From contig JAJKFH010002364.1 in NCBI GenBank assembly GCA_023333565.1, positions 558,001 through 622,000 of the forward strand: a stretch of DNA of 64,000 nt, read 5' to 3'. Made by a program: the position numbers and the translations under genes. Of this stretch, positions 1 to 44,879 are shown one piece after another. The notes beneath the pieces are model-generated. The model saw only the letters and a list, made by a program, of their open reading frames with translations, did no database searches and was not told where the DNA came from. This stretch comes from Puffinus mauretanicus. Its lineage: Eukaryota; Chordata; Aves; Procellariiformes; Procellariidae. Positions within the stretch are counted from its first letter, which is position 1. Every line of letters starts with the position of its first letter.

Positions 1-2269
1 GACTTTGGCTCACTAGAGTGCGTAGCTGGCATTGACCTTCAAAGGTGGAGTTGACCATTCTTGCATATTTTATGCCACTAATCTCATATTCAGCCGTTCG
101 TCATGCAAGTGAAAGCATTCACTCGAGTACGGGGCCCCACTGCCCTAGTTTGGATGTAGTAACACAATACTTGTGATTGTTTTTAGCCTGACAAAGTGAA
201 TGTCATAATTCCTCAGTACTGCTGGAGTATTCCTGGTGCTTTCTGGTTTTTGCTGTAGCACTTCAGTTGTTTCTTACCTGTTCTGATATGCTGGGACTTG
301 GCTCACTCCCACGTCTGACATACAGACGTCTTCAAGCTTGTGACATTTCTGCAGATAATAGTGGGGAAGCAGCAAGGAGTATGTTTTTCTGATTACAAGC
401 CTACAGATTTCTGCCAGTCCTTTAGGATAAAGATGCCATTGAACGATACTGAGAGAATGACTCATCTTGAGTACAGGGTTCATTAACTCCCACGTGAGAA
501 GCTGCGTCGAAGTCTCCAAGTTGGCTGTGCCAAAAAGTGTGCGTGGATGCCTTTGTTTTTATAAAAGGGCAACTTCTGATTCTTGCCTACATGTAACTTC
601 AGTCTGGTATAAATCAAGATGACTCAAACAAAACCAAATTTGAACAAAGGCTTTGCTAGAAATAATTGTTCTTGTGGTCATTTCCTTCAACTCTTTGCAG
701 GAAGGTGAGCCTAACCCTTACTATCTGAATTCTTTATTTACTTTAGGATAATTTTTTTGGAGACTCTTAGATCCACATTGCATCAGTGGCTAATTTATTG
801 CTGAGTCTGGAAAAGGAAGGGGGTTGTCATAGCTCTTGCTTTTTCCTGCGTTTCTTACTCTGAGCTTTTTGAGGTACCTGGCTTCTGGTGTACACAGCCA
901 GCGTTATCTGACAAGGCAGACATGTGAACAGTCACCCCGGATTTGCTAGAGAAACCTACGTTATTTAAGGAAGCCTATTTAGCATACAATATTTCAAATC
1001 CAACTATTTGGTGCTTGTTTTGTACAGGCTTAGTTCAGTGCTCCTGCTCCAGCATGCTCTTCTAAAAAGCTGTTGAATGAAGCTGGATACCAGGAGAGTT
1101 TGAACAGGCTGCTTTAAGTTATATCTAACGATTTACCAGCATACTAGTTTTCACTGGTAAATTATCCATAGCATTGGCACCAGCCAGCCAGCTTATAATT
1201 TGAATGTGCCAGTTTATGCGAACACCTAATGCATGTGTCTTAAAGTATGAGCAGTTTAAACTCAAGACCTTAACTCCTTAAGTATAAGTATAGACTTGGC
1301 GGGGTGTCCAGTTGAGGCTCAATGCTGATGGGGGGAATAATTAAGTCTATCTGCAAGAATGAAGGCTTTTTTGGCAGTAATTAACAAATCTATGGTTCTA
1401 AGTAACTCTTAAAGTTGTGGACACACCCTTACAAATTCACTGTATTAAGTGGTTATGTTGTGTTTTTTTTTTTTTAAAGGCAGTGTATATATAAAACTTT
1501 CTGGCCTCTGTGAGACCAGCCTTCTAGAATCTTTCTGAATGTATTTTTTTCAAAAAACACATTTCAGGGATTTAGAAACAGTGAGAACAATTTTATCTAC
1601 AACAGCCCTCAAATGCACTTGAAGGTGGGCATATGGGTTAAGCTTTGAATGTAGGTAAGTATTTTTGCTAGTAAAATGCCTGTCTGTCTTCTGAGACTAC
1701 TAGTTTTAAACTTGTGACAAATTTGTTTCTTCCTGGTGAAGTGGGGCTATCTGGTGATGAACATGGAAGAGGTAATCTCGTAAGCAGCAAATCAGTACAG
1801 TAGTCTTAAACTGTGTGTGTATATATTATATATGTGTGTATGTATTTTTTTATATATATATATTTATATCAGGCCAGTTTAATAGTCAGGAAGTTATTCT
1901 GAAGTTGTAAGTCAAGTAGTTATCTCAGAGTGCTTTGTTCTTACTGGACCTTTTTTGCTTCTTAAGAATTCATCTGAGTCAGCTCAGCTTCATGCAGTGA
2001 TATTCCTGGACAGTCCTTTACAGTACTTTTAACTGCAAAAGAAATTACAGAGCTGGATGTTTAGTAATGAGAATTTTCCTATTATGTGTAGTTTAATTAA
2101 TCAGCTAACACGTAGATCAGCCTAGAACAAGGCCTTTGAGTAACAGGGGGAATCTGAAATCGAGCAGAAACGATTCTCTGCATTGAAAATCCACCTCAAT
2201 AAATGACGGGTTTCTCTTCCAAATCCTTAGCAGCTTGTCGCTATTCGCTGTGTTTTTTCTGTACTCCAG
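1..2269 (+). other. CHMP3: CHMP3 intron 1, 3' part
   Basis: This non-coding sequence ends at the exon 2 acceptor. It is mildly AT-rich and contains a TG/TA dinucleotide microsatellite near 1813-1867. I see no exon, RNA gene or mobile element in it. Short open frames here have no recognisable protein. Confidence 0.75.
1813..1867. repeat. (TG)n/(TA)n microsatellite
   Basis: Alternating TGTG and TATATA runs with short T interruptions occupy this stretch of CHMP3 intron 1. It is an ordinary simple repeat likely to be length-polymorphic. Confidence 0.85.
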
Positions 2270-2449
2270 ATATCCAGAGAGAAGAGGAGAAGGTGAAGCG
2301 GTCAATAAAGGATGCTGCCAAAAAGGGTCAGAAAGATGTGTGTGTGATCTTGGCGAAGGAACTGATCCGCTCTCGAAAGGCCGTAAGCAAACTCCATGCA
2401 TCCAAAGCTCACATGAACTCTGTTCTCATGGGGATGAAGAACCAGCTTG
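2270..2449 (+). CDS. CHMP3: CHMP3 coding exon 2 (residues ~36-95)
   Basis: The acceptor is a pyrimidine tract ending CTCCAG just before 2270, and the donor is TTG|GTAAGA at 2450. The exon enters in phase 1 (G|AT, Asp36) and leaves in phase 1. It encodes the strongly basic alpha-helical hairpin (DIQREEEKVKRS... to MGMKNQL) that forms the ESCRT-III core and membrane-binding face. Confidence 0.95.
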
Positions 2450-5400
2450 GTAAGAACAACTTCTGAGTGCTTCTAGCTTTAGAGGTGAGGTCTGGGTTTC
2501 CATTTTCAGAACCAAGGTCAAATGCAGCAGACTTGAATTTGGAAGCAGTCCTACTCTTGTGAAAGGCAGCTGATTCCAGTGGGATCAGGACCCAGGGAAA
2601 TTCCTCCCGTAGCAGGCCCAGAGGTGTGAGGCTGCTGCAGTTCCACATCCCCGCATCCAGCTGGGCTGAGCACCTATTCCCAGTAGGCACACGCACCCAC
2701 ACATGCTCACAGCAGTGCCTTTACCAGCACCCGTGTAAACACATGCAGCTTTCACATAAACATGAACAGCTCAATCCTGGCCTTCCTCTTCAGCTGATTA
2801 GGACTGAGGTCCACTAGTAGAATACATATATCTACACACACACGCACAATATATGGGTTGTTCCAGTAGCTGCTCTCAGTCTAAGCTGCCCAGCTATCCG
2901 GTGACTGGCCCCAGATCTTCTCCTCTGCCTGAGCTGCTGGTACCTGGACCTGTAGGCCCCTGAGGTTTGTGGTCTTCCCTGGTCCACCTTGATCCCTCCC
3001 TTTCTCCATCTTCAGTCCTTCACCTAAACATCCAATAAAAAGTTTCTCATGTTCAATCACTTCCCTGCAATCCCCTTAAAAAATTCCGTATTAAGTTTTT
3101 CTCGGTTCAAAAAATGCTCTTTACCCCCATATCCCATACAGACTCCTACATCCCTGTAGGCAATAACCCCCTTCAGTCTGCAGAATATTCTGGAGACCGT
3201 TTCCCCACTGCCCTGTCTGGATGGGTTTCCCACTCTGGAGTAGTCAGGGAGCTCCCAGTTAGCTTCCTGGGGTTCCTACCCCTCCTTGTTCCCTAGATCC
3301 TTGCTGGCTGTCTGTGTTTGCTCTGACTAGCTGCTCAACAGATAATCTAACACCTCTCCTCAGAGCCTGAGGGTTGCAGTGACGTGAGAATCACATGCTC
3401 TGAAACAGAACTCTCTTCCAGTAATTTGGGGCACGTTTTTAGTGTCTGTTCCTGAACAGTTTGAACGCGTGCCTAATGTCCCTGTATCCTTGTGGAGCCT
3501 GTTGTTGTTACTGATTTGACAGGATCTGTAACGTGAGGTTTGTTTCCTTCAGTAGAATTCCCTTCATCTTGTAAATTACTGTTTCTCTAGCAAGAGTCTT
3601 AGGACGCTTACTGAGTCCTAAATGGAGATGAGGGGGCAGTGTCTGATTTCCTTGATGTGGATGAATGGATTTGCCCTGTGTCTTAATACCCAGCTCTCTG
3701 TAAACCCTACTTGGTCCTTTGTGCTCCTCCAGTACCAGCATATTTCCCTCATTCCTTATCCACATCGGAAATCTGTTGTAATAGGCTTCCTGCAGTCTTT
3801 TCCATACCTTAGAGCATTCCAGTCTGCAACGAGAGCAGAGCATTGAAGACAGGGAAAGCCTTGGTGGAGGCTAACATGCATGAAATATCAAAGGATGTCC
3901 CTCCACCCCAGCATTACCCAAGCTAGTTGCTAGTAGATTTTAACACTAGGTGAGTGATAAATCGGGAGTCACAATGTGAACCTTAGGTGTAATCTTACGA
4001 TAGGTCAAATGTGGCTCCCCACGTACCTCATTCAGGGAAGGGAAGCAGAGGCCATCCTTGCAGCTTGAGGTGTCCTTATTACCGCTGCCAGCATCTTCAT
4101 CGTACTGGGAGTGTTCTGATACACTTACCCAAGGGACAGGAAGGAATCTAGAATTCAGTCTGGGGTTTGTATTAAGTTGCTTCATCTTGGGGAAATGACC
4201 GCTAAAGGCAAGATTTCCGTTAGTTTGTTAACATTACAAGTGTAATGTTCTTAAAGAAATTAAGTATTAAAATGAAAAATAACATATGCTGTACCTTCAT
4301 TTTGCTTCATTAAGGACTGACCATTTTATATACAAACAGGTAAGTTCGCCATGGCTTGGAAGCTGCGAAGTTAGATGGCACAATTCAAGAACCTCAAAGT
4401 ACCCTTAATTACTGCATTTTGATCCTGGTATATCAACATATATGAGAAGAGCTGTTAAGCTATATTATGAGAATAGCCTCTGGAAAGAGTGTTGTTAAAT
4501 TCAGTTTAAACTACACTTACTTCCAGTTTATCTCCTTCAGTATTAATTTTGTAGCTTACTGTTTGCTGTGAAACTATTGCACTAGAAACTAGAACTTCTG
4601 CCAGAGGTAGCTTCCACTACCCAGTGTCAGGCGGAAGGTCACTAGTTTGGCCGGTAGTCAGACGTGGAGCTGGACTGTAGCTCCACTGGGGAAACCTTCA
4701 GCAAGTCCTCTGGCTGCTGAGGGGCTCAGGCAGGAGCTCCTTGGGTTCTCTCTTTATGAATGTCATGGTTTAACCAGGACAATGAACTGGAGGGCAAGTG
4801 GGTTGAAATCTCTCTGCAGGCAATCTGGATTGCCCCAGGTAATCATACAGGACCAGTATCTTTGCCAGAAACTTATTTTTTCCAATATGGGTAGGAGTTG
4901 AGCTTTTCCAGGAAGGTAGACAAGAATGAAGAAGCAGGATGCCCATTTCTTCTTTTAATTAAATTGCCTAAATGCAAACAAATGTCTGTCCATGTAGGGA
5001 GTATATAATTTCTCTGCTTTTGGTGGAGCGTGGATCGTTCAAGCTTTTCTATGCCTTTCCTTCACAGCTGTCCTGAGAGTAGCAGGTTCATTGCAGAAGA
5101 GCACAGAAGTCATGAAAGCTATGCAAAATCTAGTAAAAATCCCTGAAATCCAAGCAACGATGAGGGAGTTGTCCAAAGAGATGATGAAGGTAAGATCTGT
5201 AACATAAATAAGACTTGGGTGAACAAGAGGTGGTCATTAGCGTGCTGTGCAACTGCTTAGGTGGCCCCTTTGTCAGAGGGCTTGTGTGAGCTCTGACAAA
5301 CAGAAATTAAAGTAGCACATTAATAGCTGGGACTTTCTAGCAAGTTACTTACGTGGGGAAAGCCCTGACTTGGTGATACCTGTAACACGTTTGGTGTAAA

Positions 5401-7540
5401 GCTTGAAGCTGAAAAAAACTGCTGAGGTTGAGGATGGAAGGAGGAAGACGGGTCCCTGTACAGAGCGGTTGTGGCTTGGTCATCCTAGTCCCAAGGGCGG
5501 GGGGAGACTGAGGCTCGAAGCAGGGTTCACACCTGCGCCCAGTGAGTGCCTGTACCCCCGAGCTTCTCTCTGTTCTGGGGAGACCGAATGTCCCGCTTTC
5601 AGGAAGAAAGACCCACCACAGCCTATTGTGGAGTGGGAAGCTGAAAGTCCCGTCTTAGGCAAGATGGCTATTCTGTTACTGGGTTTAAAACATCTAACTT
5701 GGTGTCTCCATCTGATGAAAGTGCTCTGATTTTGAGGTATACTAGTTCTCTATCATCGTGGCTGTTACCTTTTCAACTACCAAAATTGTTTTGCTTTTTC
5801 CCCGTACCACTCTAGACTGTTTAGTTCAAATCAGCTTATTTCTTAATAATTTTACCATTGTGCACCGGAACAATTTGGCCATATCTAGGTTGCAGGCCCT
5901 GCAGAGGAACGTTTTCAAATGCAGATAGAAAAAAGGGAACCCTTGTTAAACACCAGTTTTACAGCATGTTACACAATTTATGCTTCCTGACTGAAGTTTG
6001 CAGTTGTATTTCCCATGCTTGGAGCAAGCTGGGTTGTCGGTGTTTAGACGTGCAACAAGAAGGAATAATAGCTTGAGGGTTTCAAAATGAGAACATGTGT
6101 ATTTAATCCTCAATTTTCTTACCGCTTTTCCTGTGCACCCGTTGTACAGATACGCGCTTAAACTGTAGGCAAGCGTGTTGGCCAACCCTCGTGCAACAGG
6201 ATAGCCTTGATCGGGAAAGCTTGAGCAGCAAGCAAGTGGGTGTTAAATGCCTGGGTAAGCGTAACCTGATCTGGAAAGTAGGAAGCGTGTCCTCTTACTC
6301 TGCTGTTTCCAAGGATATCACGCGCTGCCTTTTTGTTTTCTGCTAGGCTGGTATTATAGAGGAAATGCTGGAGGACACCTTTGAAAGCCTGGAGGATCAG
6401 GAGGAAATGGAAGAGGAAGCTGAGATGGAAATTGATAAAATCCTTTTTGAAATTACAGCTGGTGAGTGTGTGCGTGTGTTTGCCGAGAGCCTTGGCCTCG
6501 CTCTGGTCAAGAAGACGCAGCAATTTAAATCTGCGTCTATTCTGACTTAACTGCGCTCTCCCAGTAGTGTCTTTGCCGTTGCTAATAGGCAGAGTGCTCT
6601 GACAAACTGGTTTCTCAGGGAATGCTGGCTGAGAAGGCCGGTGCGGTAAAGCGTAAGTAATGTGCACCAGCTGATGTCTGTGCAGTTCTGTAATTGAGGC
6701 TTTAACAGATCAGTGTTTGTCTGTACAGTGGATCCTCTTAACAAGGTGACATTTATATGACCAACTAGATACACTATTATTAATGAAGCCAGGAAATAAA
6801 CTCGGCTGCGGTGCCTTGAGTCTTAGGCTGTGTTGTGATTCCTGGCTGTAAAATGCTGTTAGTGTCTTGAGTTGTTGGGGGGAAAAAAAACACAGAACAA
6901 ACAAACAAAACCCCAACTTCTGCCTTACAGCTCATGAAGTAATGATCTACTGTTTTAGTTATCTGACTTAGATAATGCTTAGCCCGCTCCTTCCCTGACT
7001 TTCTTGTGAGGTGGTGTGATAAATCTAAGTACCGGAGCCGTGTTCGGCTGTAACACGCTGAAAGCGCAGTTCCCCAGCTCCTGCCCTGTGGTTACCTCGT
7101 GCCTGCCGCTGGCTTGTTGCCCTCTCCTGTTTCTCGCATCCTGCTTTGCTGTTTTCCATCCCGTTTCCTGGCTGGGAGCAGCTCCCTTCCTGCCGGGCGG
7201 GCTGTGGAAGGGGGGAGCTGCCCCCCCCGGCTCAGCAGCAGGCTCAGGAGGGGCCAACAGCCCCCGGCTGAGCAAGCCGGACCGTTCTTGTGTCTGACCT
7301 CTGCCAAAAGTGACAGGTTGAATTATTTTAAATATCTGTACCTGAAAGCTGCTAATTACTAAATGAAGACCTAATGCACACTAACGGGCCTGTTTGTTGT
7401 TTGCAGGGGCCTTGGGTAAAGCACCTAGTAAAGTCACAGATGCTCTTCCGGAGCCCGAACCCATGGGAGCGGCCGCTGCTGTCGACGAGGAGGAAGACAT
7501 TGAAGCAATGCAGTCGCGGTTAGCTACCCTCCGTAGCTAG
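2270..7540 (+). CDS. CHMP3: CHMP3 (VPS24), ESCRT-III subunit; 3' four coding exons, 5' end outside window
   Basis: Charged multivesicular body protein 3 is an ESCRT-III subunit. It co-polymerises with CHMP2 on endosomal, midbody and nuclear membranes to drive membrane scission. Four exons join in phase: 2270-2449, 5068-5189, 6347-6461 and 7407-7540 (stop TAG 7538-7540). The joined product begins at the residue equivalent to human Asp36 and would give a full protein of about 218 residues, against 222 in human. The basic helical core, the acidic helix rich in EEME repeats and the C-terminal MIT-interacting motif (ending QSRLATLRS) are all present. All donors are GT and all acceptors AG. The first coding exon, with the N-terminal amphipathic and basic helix, is left of the window. 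The gene converges on KDM3A, as in human. Identification by eye is very strong because most residues match the mammalian protein. Confidence 0.96.
2450..5067 (+). other. CHMP3: CHMP3 intron 2
   Basis: This intron lies between the phase-1 donor at 2450 and the acceptor before 5068. It is unremarkable in composition and I see no exon or clear repeat family in it. Confidence 0.8.
5068..5189 (+). CDS. CHMP3: CHMP3 coding exon 3 (residues ~96-136)
   Basis: The acceptor is TTCACAG|CTGTCC and the donor ATGAAG|GTAAGA. The exon encodes AVLRVAGSLQKST through to ELSKEMMK, the third helix of the ESCRT-III core. It enters in phase 1 and leaves in phase 0. Confidence 0.95.
5190..7406 (+). other. CHMP3: CHMP3 introns 3 and 4 (either side of exon 6347-6461)
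   Basis: Intron 3 spans 5190-6346 and intron 4 spans 6462-7406. A short GC-rich patch near 7140-7280 has open frames on both strands (up to about 98 codons), but they are compositional and do not continue into the exons. No other feature is visible. Confidence 0.75.
6347..6461 (+). CDS. CHMP3: CHMP3 coding exon 4 (residues ~137-174)
   Basis: The acceptor is TTCTGCTAG|GCTGGT and the donor ACAGCTG|GTGAGT. The exon encodes the acidic segment AGIIEEMLEDTF... to ILFEITAG, the autoinhibitory acidic helix region of CHMP3. It leaves in phase 1. Confidence 0.95.
7407..7540 (+). CDS. CHMP3: CHMP3 last coding exon with stop (residues ~175-218)
   Basis: The acceptor is GTTTGCAG|GGGCCT. The exon encodes GALGKAPSKVTDALPEPEP, then a short Ala/Glu linker (shorter than the mammalian poly-Glu linker), then the MIT-interacting motif EAMQSRLATLRS and TAG. 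The linker length explains the predicted 218 residues compared with 222 in human. Confidence 0.95.
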
Positions 7541-7975
7541 GGAGGAGACAAATCTGTACAGTTTGCCTTTTTTTTTTTTTTTTTGCAGTGGGATATTCTG
7601 TCCTATGTTCAAAATGCAAAACTTAATATGTGAGAATACTTTATGTAATATATATATTTTTTTCTCCCTGGGGAGTGTATTCTCCAAGAAACTACTGTAA
7701 TATACTACTTCTTGGGGAGTGCAGTCTGTAGAGATTATCTTACCCTTTTCTGTTCAGCCCGTCTCCTCCGTGCGAGGCTGTGGTGAAATGGCAATGGTGG
7801 TGTAATGTTACGTATTTTTAGATACAAAGTCCTGACATACATTCTTAGCTTTGGGTACCATCTTTCCCTAAAAGGCACTTTGGCTTAATCTACTACCAAA
7901 AACCTTCAGTGGCAAGATCTTTGTTTTTCCGAATCACTACAAGTTTTATTAAAGCTGCTTTTAACAGTTGCTTCT
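7541..7975 (+). promoter_or_regulatory. CHMP3: CHMP3 3' UTR with ATTAAA poly(A) signal at 7948-7953
   Basis: The region starts directly after the TAG. It contains a 16-18 nt poly-T tract near 7567-7584 and ends near an ATTAAA hexamer (7948-7953) followed by a T/G-rich stretch that could act as the downstream element. A canonical AATAAA near 9241-9246 is an alternative for a longer isoform. Which site is used cannot be decided from sequence alone. Confidence 0.55.
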
Positions 7976-10004
7976 ATGCATCAGTTTAGTTTGCATCACT
8001 TCAAACTCTTTTCATAAACAATACCCACCTCTAACAGCTCCCTCTTGGTTTTATAGCACCTTTTTTTTTTCCCTTTAGCATATTTAAGGCCTTCACAGCA
8101 TAGGTAAAGAAAAGTTTTCAGACAAGCAGCTGTTAAATAGCTGCTCTCTTCCAGTGCTGTATGTTCACAGGAGAGCCTTATTTAGCAAAGGCAGGCTCAG
8201 GCTGCCAGTCCTGCTGCAGGGCTTTCCTTCAGGGACAGTTCTGCCAGCGGCAAGAGCTGCTCTTCACGCGTGGTAATGCTGCAGCCTGCCTGGTGCTGCC
8301 CGGAGAGAGCTCCCTGTGCAGCTCTGCGAAGGGCAGGTGACCAGAGGAGATTTCCAGACCTGCTCAAGCCTTTCCCTTTTGATCCTGGCCACCTCCAGCA
8401 GCTAACTAAACCTGGCACCCACCAGACTGCTGAGAACAGCTGTGGCCCATCAGCAGCATTTGTTCCCCACTCAGCTCATTTGCAAATCCTGTAGCAGAAT
8501 ACAGTAGTTTTACAGGCAAACAGTCACGAGCCAGAGCTCTTCAGCTGGTATTTTGTTAGCCACTGAAGAACTGCACCAAGAGAGGTTCACTTCAGATATC
8601 CTAACGTTTTCTTAATCGTTCCAGGTACTATCACTTCACTATCCCACCACCACAAGTGGTGAAAAGCCCTCTGCTGCTTAAATTTCTAGGGTCAAAGGAG
8701 AGGCCTGTCTCCTCTCAAGGGAAAATCTTCAGGCAAAGCTGATGTCGTAACTCACAAAAGGCAGTTTGCAAAGCAGATATCCACATGTGTCTCGCCTGAA
8801 CGTGTTAATGCCACAGGAGCCTCACAGGCAAAGGAAAGAGTTTCTAATTTTAAGAAAGACTCACCAGAAGAAAACTAAGTCTATAAATAATTGCATTCCA
8901 ACAGCACGGGCAGAAGAACAGACAAGGCACACCGACACCTGGATGGTATCCAGCAGCTTCCAGTTTCAGCCATAAAAAGCAAGGAGGGCCGAGCGCTGCT
9001 CGCCTTCGTGCCAGTGGGCGGCAAATATAGGCACATCCACAGCAGGCACAGTAACCCTAAGGCTTCAGGGCTGTGCGCTCCTGTGGAAAACTGCGATTCG
9101 AGGGTTCCGTCTCCACCCCAAACGTAACGGGAACAGGCAAATGGGACAAGTTGTTTCTTGTGGTCTTAAAAATCCAGAGAGGACAGATGAGAAAGAAAAA
9201 GCAGCTGAAGAGCTGGTAAGATTGGGTGGAAAACAGCTGCAATAAAACCAGGTTGAACAGCAACGTATTGGTAAGAAAGTTCAAAATCCAACTTCAACAA
9301 TGGGTCTTTTCATATGTATGTGCATGCAAAAGTGTGTACAAGATCAGCGTGATCGCTGGGAGGTGAGGCACCCGTACGCCAGCTCCCCAGAAATACTCCA
9401 GTTGGCTCCAAGAAAAGCAGCTAGGCTGCTTCGTTTACTTCAAACTTGATACTGCAAGAAAGAACATTCAGCCAAAGCATTGCCTTTAAGGATGCTTAAC
9501 TAGTTCAAGCACAAAATGCCAAGTCACAGGTTTATTGCTGCTCTTTAGAACTAAAGCCAGCTGAAGCAACTAGAAACAAGCCAGCCTAATTACTGTCAGA
9601 GGCCGCAGCAGGTGGAGATGGAGGGAAGTTCTCACAGAACACAGCACAGACATGTTGCTGAGCAGAATCTAAGCTAGCAGCATAAGCCAAGTGAACTGAA
9701 CATGTCGCCACACAAGGAGAACGCCGCAGCGCTTGCGCTGCCTCACAGCTGCCTCCCTGCCACACCCACCATTATGGATCCTGGCACAGGCCAAGCGAGC
9801 TGTAAACACTCACCTCAACCTCTGACACACACCAGGACCTCCCCTGGAGCAGGCCGCCTTTGGGAAGGCACACACACGGACTGGGCCAGGCGATAACCAC
9901 ACATCAACTGAATTTATGGTTTTGTTTTGCTGCTTTAGTTGTTCTGGGTGCCTGCTTTTGTCTCAATTTTGAGAGGAAGGAAGCAGATTTACCTAGTCGC
10001 AATA
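7976..10004. other. Gap between convergent CHMP3 and KDM3A 3' ends
   Basis: About 2 kb separate the likely poly(A) sites of the two genes. Possible extra poly(A) hexamers are present on both strands: AATAAA on + near 9241, and on - from the TTTATT near 9532. Either gene may therefore read further into this gap. I see no exon, RNA gene or clear repeat. Confidence 0.6.
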
Positions 10005-11377
10005 AACAAACCTTTTACAATCCCACTTTATTCTAACTTAAGAGACTCCTACTCCCTGCAAGTTACTGCAGTCTCAGCTCCAGTCTTATCCAGATGGGTA
10101 AGAGGAAGTTTCTCTGAAAAAAATACTGTCACCTGAGACAGAACAGTTAATGCTGATCATTAGGAGCAGGTGAAGTACTACGGGGGGAATTTGCACAGGG
10201 TCTGTCAATTTGTTAAATAAAGTTCAGAAAAGTGACTTTTGGCTAAGTAGGAGGTTCCCCCCACCATGGCTCTTCCCAACAGCTATCCTGTGCAGAGCAG
10301 TGCTGGAAAGGACACTGAAGAACAGAAAGGTTCATTTTATCTCGGCTCATCTTGTTAGATGAGAGATGCACTTCTCCACCTCGACCCCTCTGCCTGTTTT
10401 AAGTTTGATGATGTTTCAATCTTTCTCCATGTAATTTTGGAGCAACATGTGTGCTGTTTAAGACTGACACTGCAAAACTCATTTGATACCGACCACAGTA
10501 CTGGCATTGGCCAAGAAGCAGTAGTCAAGCTAAGCCACATTTTGGTTGACCAAAAAAAGCTATAAACAGATCTGTCACTAAATTCAATACCCTAAGCCTT
10601 CAGATACTTTAAAAACAGTATGAACAGTATAGGATACGCAATTTTCTTTTGCATTTCAAAGCACTGCATCAAATTTTAAAGAGTCAACTGAAGAAGCCAG
10701 GCAAGGAACAATATCTGAAATAGAAGAGTTTTATGTAGACCATTCAGTGTTAAAAACCAGAGAATCAAACATCAGTTCAAAGTAAAGAGCAGTTTCAAAC
10801 AGAAGACATTTGATTAAAAGTTTCTTTTAACATTTAGAAATTTAAATACATTTACCTAAAGATGGTTAACCCCCATCTCTATGTTACTATACAATAGCTT
10901 AAAGCTACTTTTAAATGCTAGTTCTATGTTAATGTGAAATTCCAGAACTGCATTCTTACTTATATGTAAATTGGTTATTAAATTGGGTGACTCCATACTT
11001 CCTCCCACCCAAAAATAAGTTTTAAAAATTGGAGCTTTACAATGTTTTGAATAATATTTTTCAAATGAGTAATTTGGAACAGTTTCCGACAGTTCTATAG
11101 GAGGTATTTTGTACAGTTTGGAGAGCAACTCCATATAAAGTTCTATTGCAACTGAGCATTCACAGTATGCCACAGTCCATACATATTACTACATATACAT
11201 ATCAGGTTTGTAAACATTGGAAGAATACACAGAACATAGTACCATGATCCTCTGGTACTGCTGAAAGGAAGATGAGGTAACATTCATATAATCTCAAAGT
11301 CCACAGAGGTCCTGACTGAGTAGTTAAAACAGCTGCCAACGCTTCTGTTTCATAGTGTGTGGTTAAGGCTTTCTACT
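10005..11377 (-). promoter_or_regulatory. KDM3A: KDM3A 3' UTR with AATAAA at 10027-10032 (- strand)
   Basis: This AT-rich, stop-laden sequence follows the KDM3A stop codon. TTTATT on + at 10027-10032 reads AATAAA on the - strand. It is followed downstream on the - strand by a G/T-rich stretch (AAAAGGTTTGTTTATT), a good cleavage context. The resulting 3' UTR of about 1.35 kb is plausible for this gene. A more distal hexamer near 9532 is an alternative. Confidence 0.55.
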
Positions 11378-43712
<32,335 letters not shown>

Positions 43713-44640
43713 TTTAACTCATCGGGAGGCCTCCAGGGAGGAAACCGACGGAAGGAGGAGAGGAAAAAAAAAAAAAAACAAAACCAAAACAACGCGTCGG
43801 TCAGCTGGCAGGCCGCGCTCCGAGCCCCGCCGGCGGGCTCGCCTCCCGCCCGCCTTCCCTCGCACGGAGCCGCGCGGCCCAAGGCGGGCGGGAGCAGCCT
43901 TGCTTCCTTCTTCCTCTCCCCGTTCTCGCCCCCCTCCTCCCCCGCTTCTTTTCAGGCGGCTCAAGCCGAGCCCGCAGACACCCACAGGATGCTTCTTTGC
44001 CCACGGTCTTGTTAATCATTGCCTCAGTGGGGGTGGTGGAAGGAAATACCAGAAGCTGCTGCAGTGCGGCTCCGAGCTATTTCCACCCCGGCCGGCCGCC
44101 ACCCTGCCCCCGCGGCCTCTTTGTTCCCTCCCTCCGAGGAGCCGAGGCGGGGGGCGGCAGCTGAAGGGGAAGCAAGGAAGCAAGCGACCGGGCCAAGCTC
44201 CTTCCGGACGCCTCTCCGCCTCACCAACACCCCCTCCTACCGGCCCAGAGAGCCCTCGAGCCTTGCCCCTACCCTCACCTGCTTCCCCCCCGGACCCTGC
44301 CGCCGGTCCCCACCCGGCGCACCCCGCGGTCACACGGCGCCCGGGCAGCGGGCTCCGCGAACGCGGCGCTTCCCCTCCGCCCCCAGCAACAGCCGCTGCG
44401 GCGAGCGCTCCTACTCGGCCCCGCGCTCGCGCACACACCCCCTCACCCGCGCGCCCGCCCCCCGCCCCGGCCAGCGGCCGGCCCCCGCTGCTCCATCCCT
44501 CGCTCCTATTGGCTGTCCTGCGCCAGTGGGGCGGGGCTCGCGGCAAGCCTCCCGCTGCGATTGGCCCGGAGGGGCGGTGCCCGCGCTCCTAGCCACGCCT
44601 CGAAACCGTTGCTCAGCAGATGGCGGAGAAAAAAATGAGT
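43713..44640 (-). promoter_or_regulatory. KDM3A: KDM3A CpG-island promoter and probable untranslated exon
   Basis: A GC- and CpG-dense island directly upstream of the KDM3A ATG. Reading on the - strand there are two CCAAT boxes (ATTGG on + at 44508-44512 and 44560-44564), GC boxes at 44528-44536 and 44571-44577, and no TATA box. A YY1-type AGATGGCGG lies at 44618-44626. A near-ideal donor, AGCAG|GTGAGG after 44279, faces a long pyrimidine tract (about 43741-43785) ending GGAG before 43730. This suggests an untranslated first exon of about 44.28-44.45 kb spliced to the ATG exon. The start site position is inferred from CCAAT spacing. Large open frames on both strands are compositional. Confidence 0.75.
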
Positions 44641-44879
44641 ATCCTTCCGCCAAGCTTCGAGTGAAGGAGTCCGCCAGCCCGCCAACGTTCACGAAGAGCC
44701 CAAAGATGGGGCCAAATGGAAAAACAAACATGTTTTAGGCCGTAGCGTGCCTTGAGGCTTATGTTTCTGCCTCAGGCGAGCTGAGCCTTAAGCTATAACG
44801 GCCGCCTTTGGAGTCGGCGGAGGGATCTGAACAAGGCAAGAAGCGTGAAACGGCCGCTTATACGTGCGGTTCGCGGCGT

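Noticed and set aside
4760..4785. TGTCATGGTTTAACC resembling the start of an avian long terminal repeat
   Set aside because: Only about 15 bases agree and nothing after them follows the expected repeat sequence, so a chance match is likelier.
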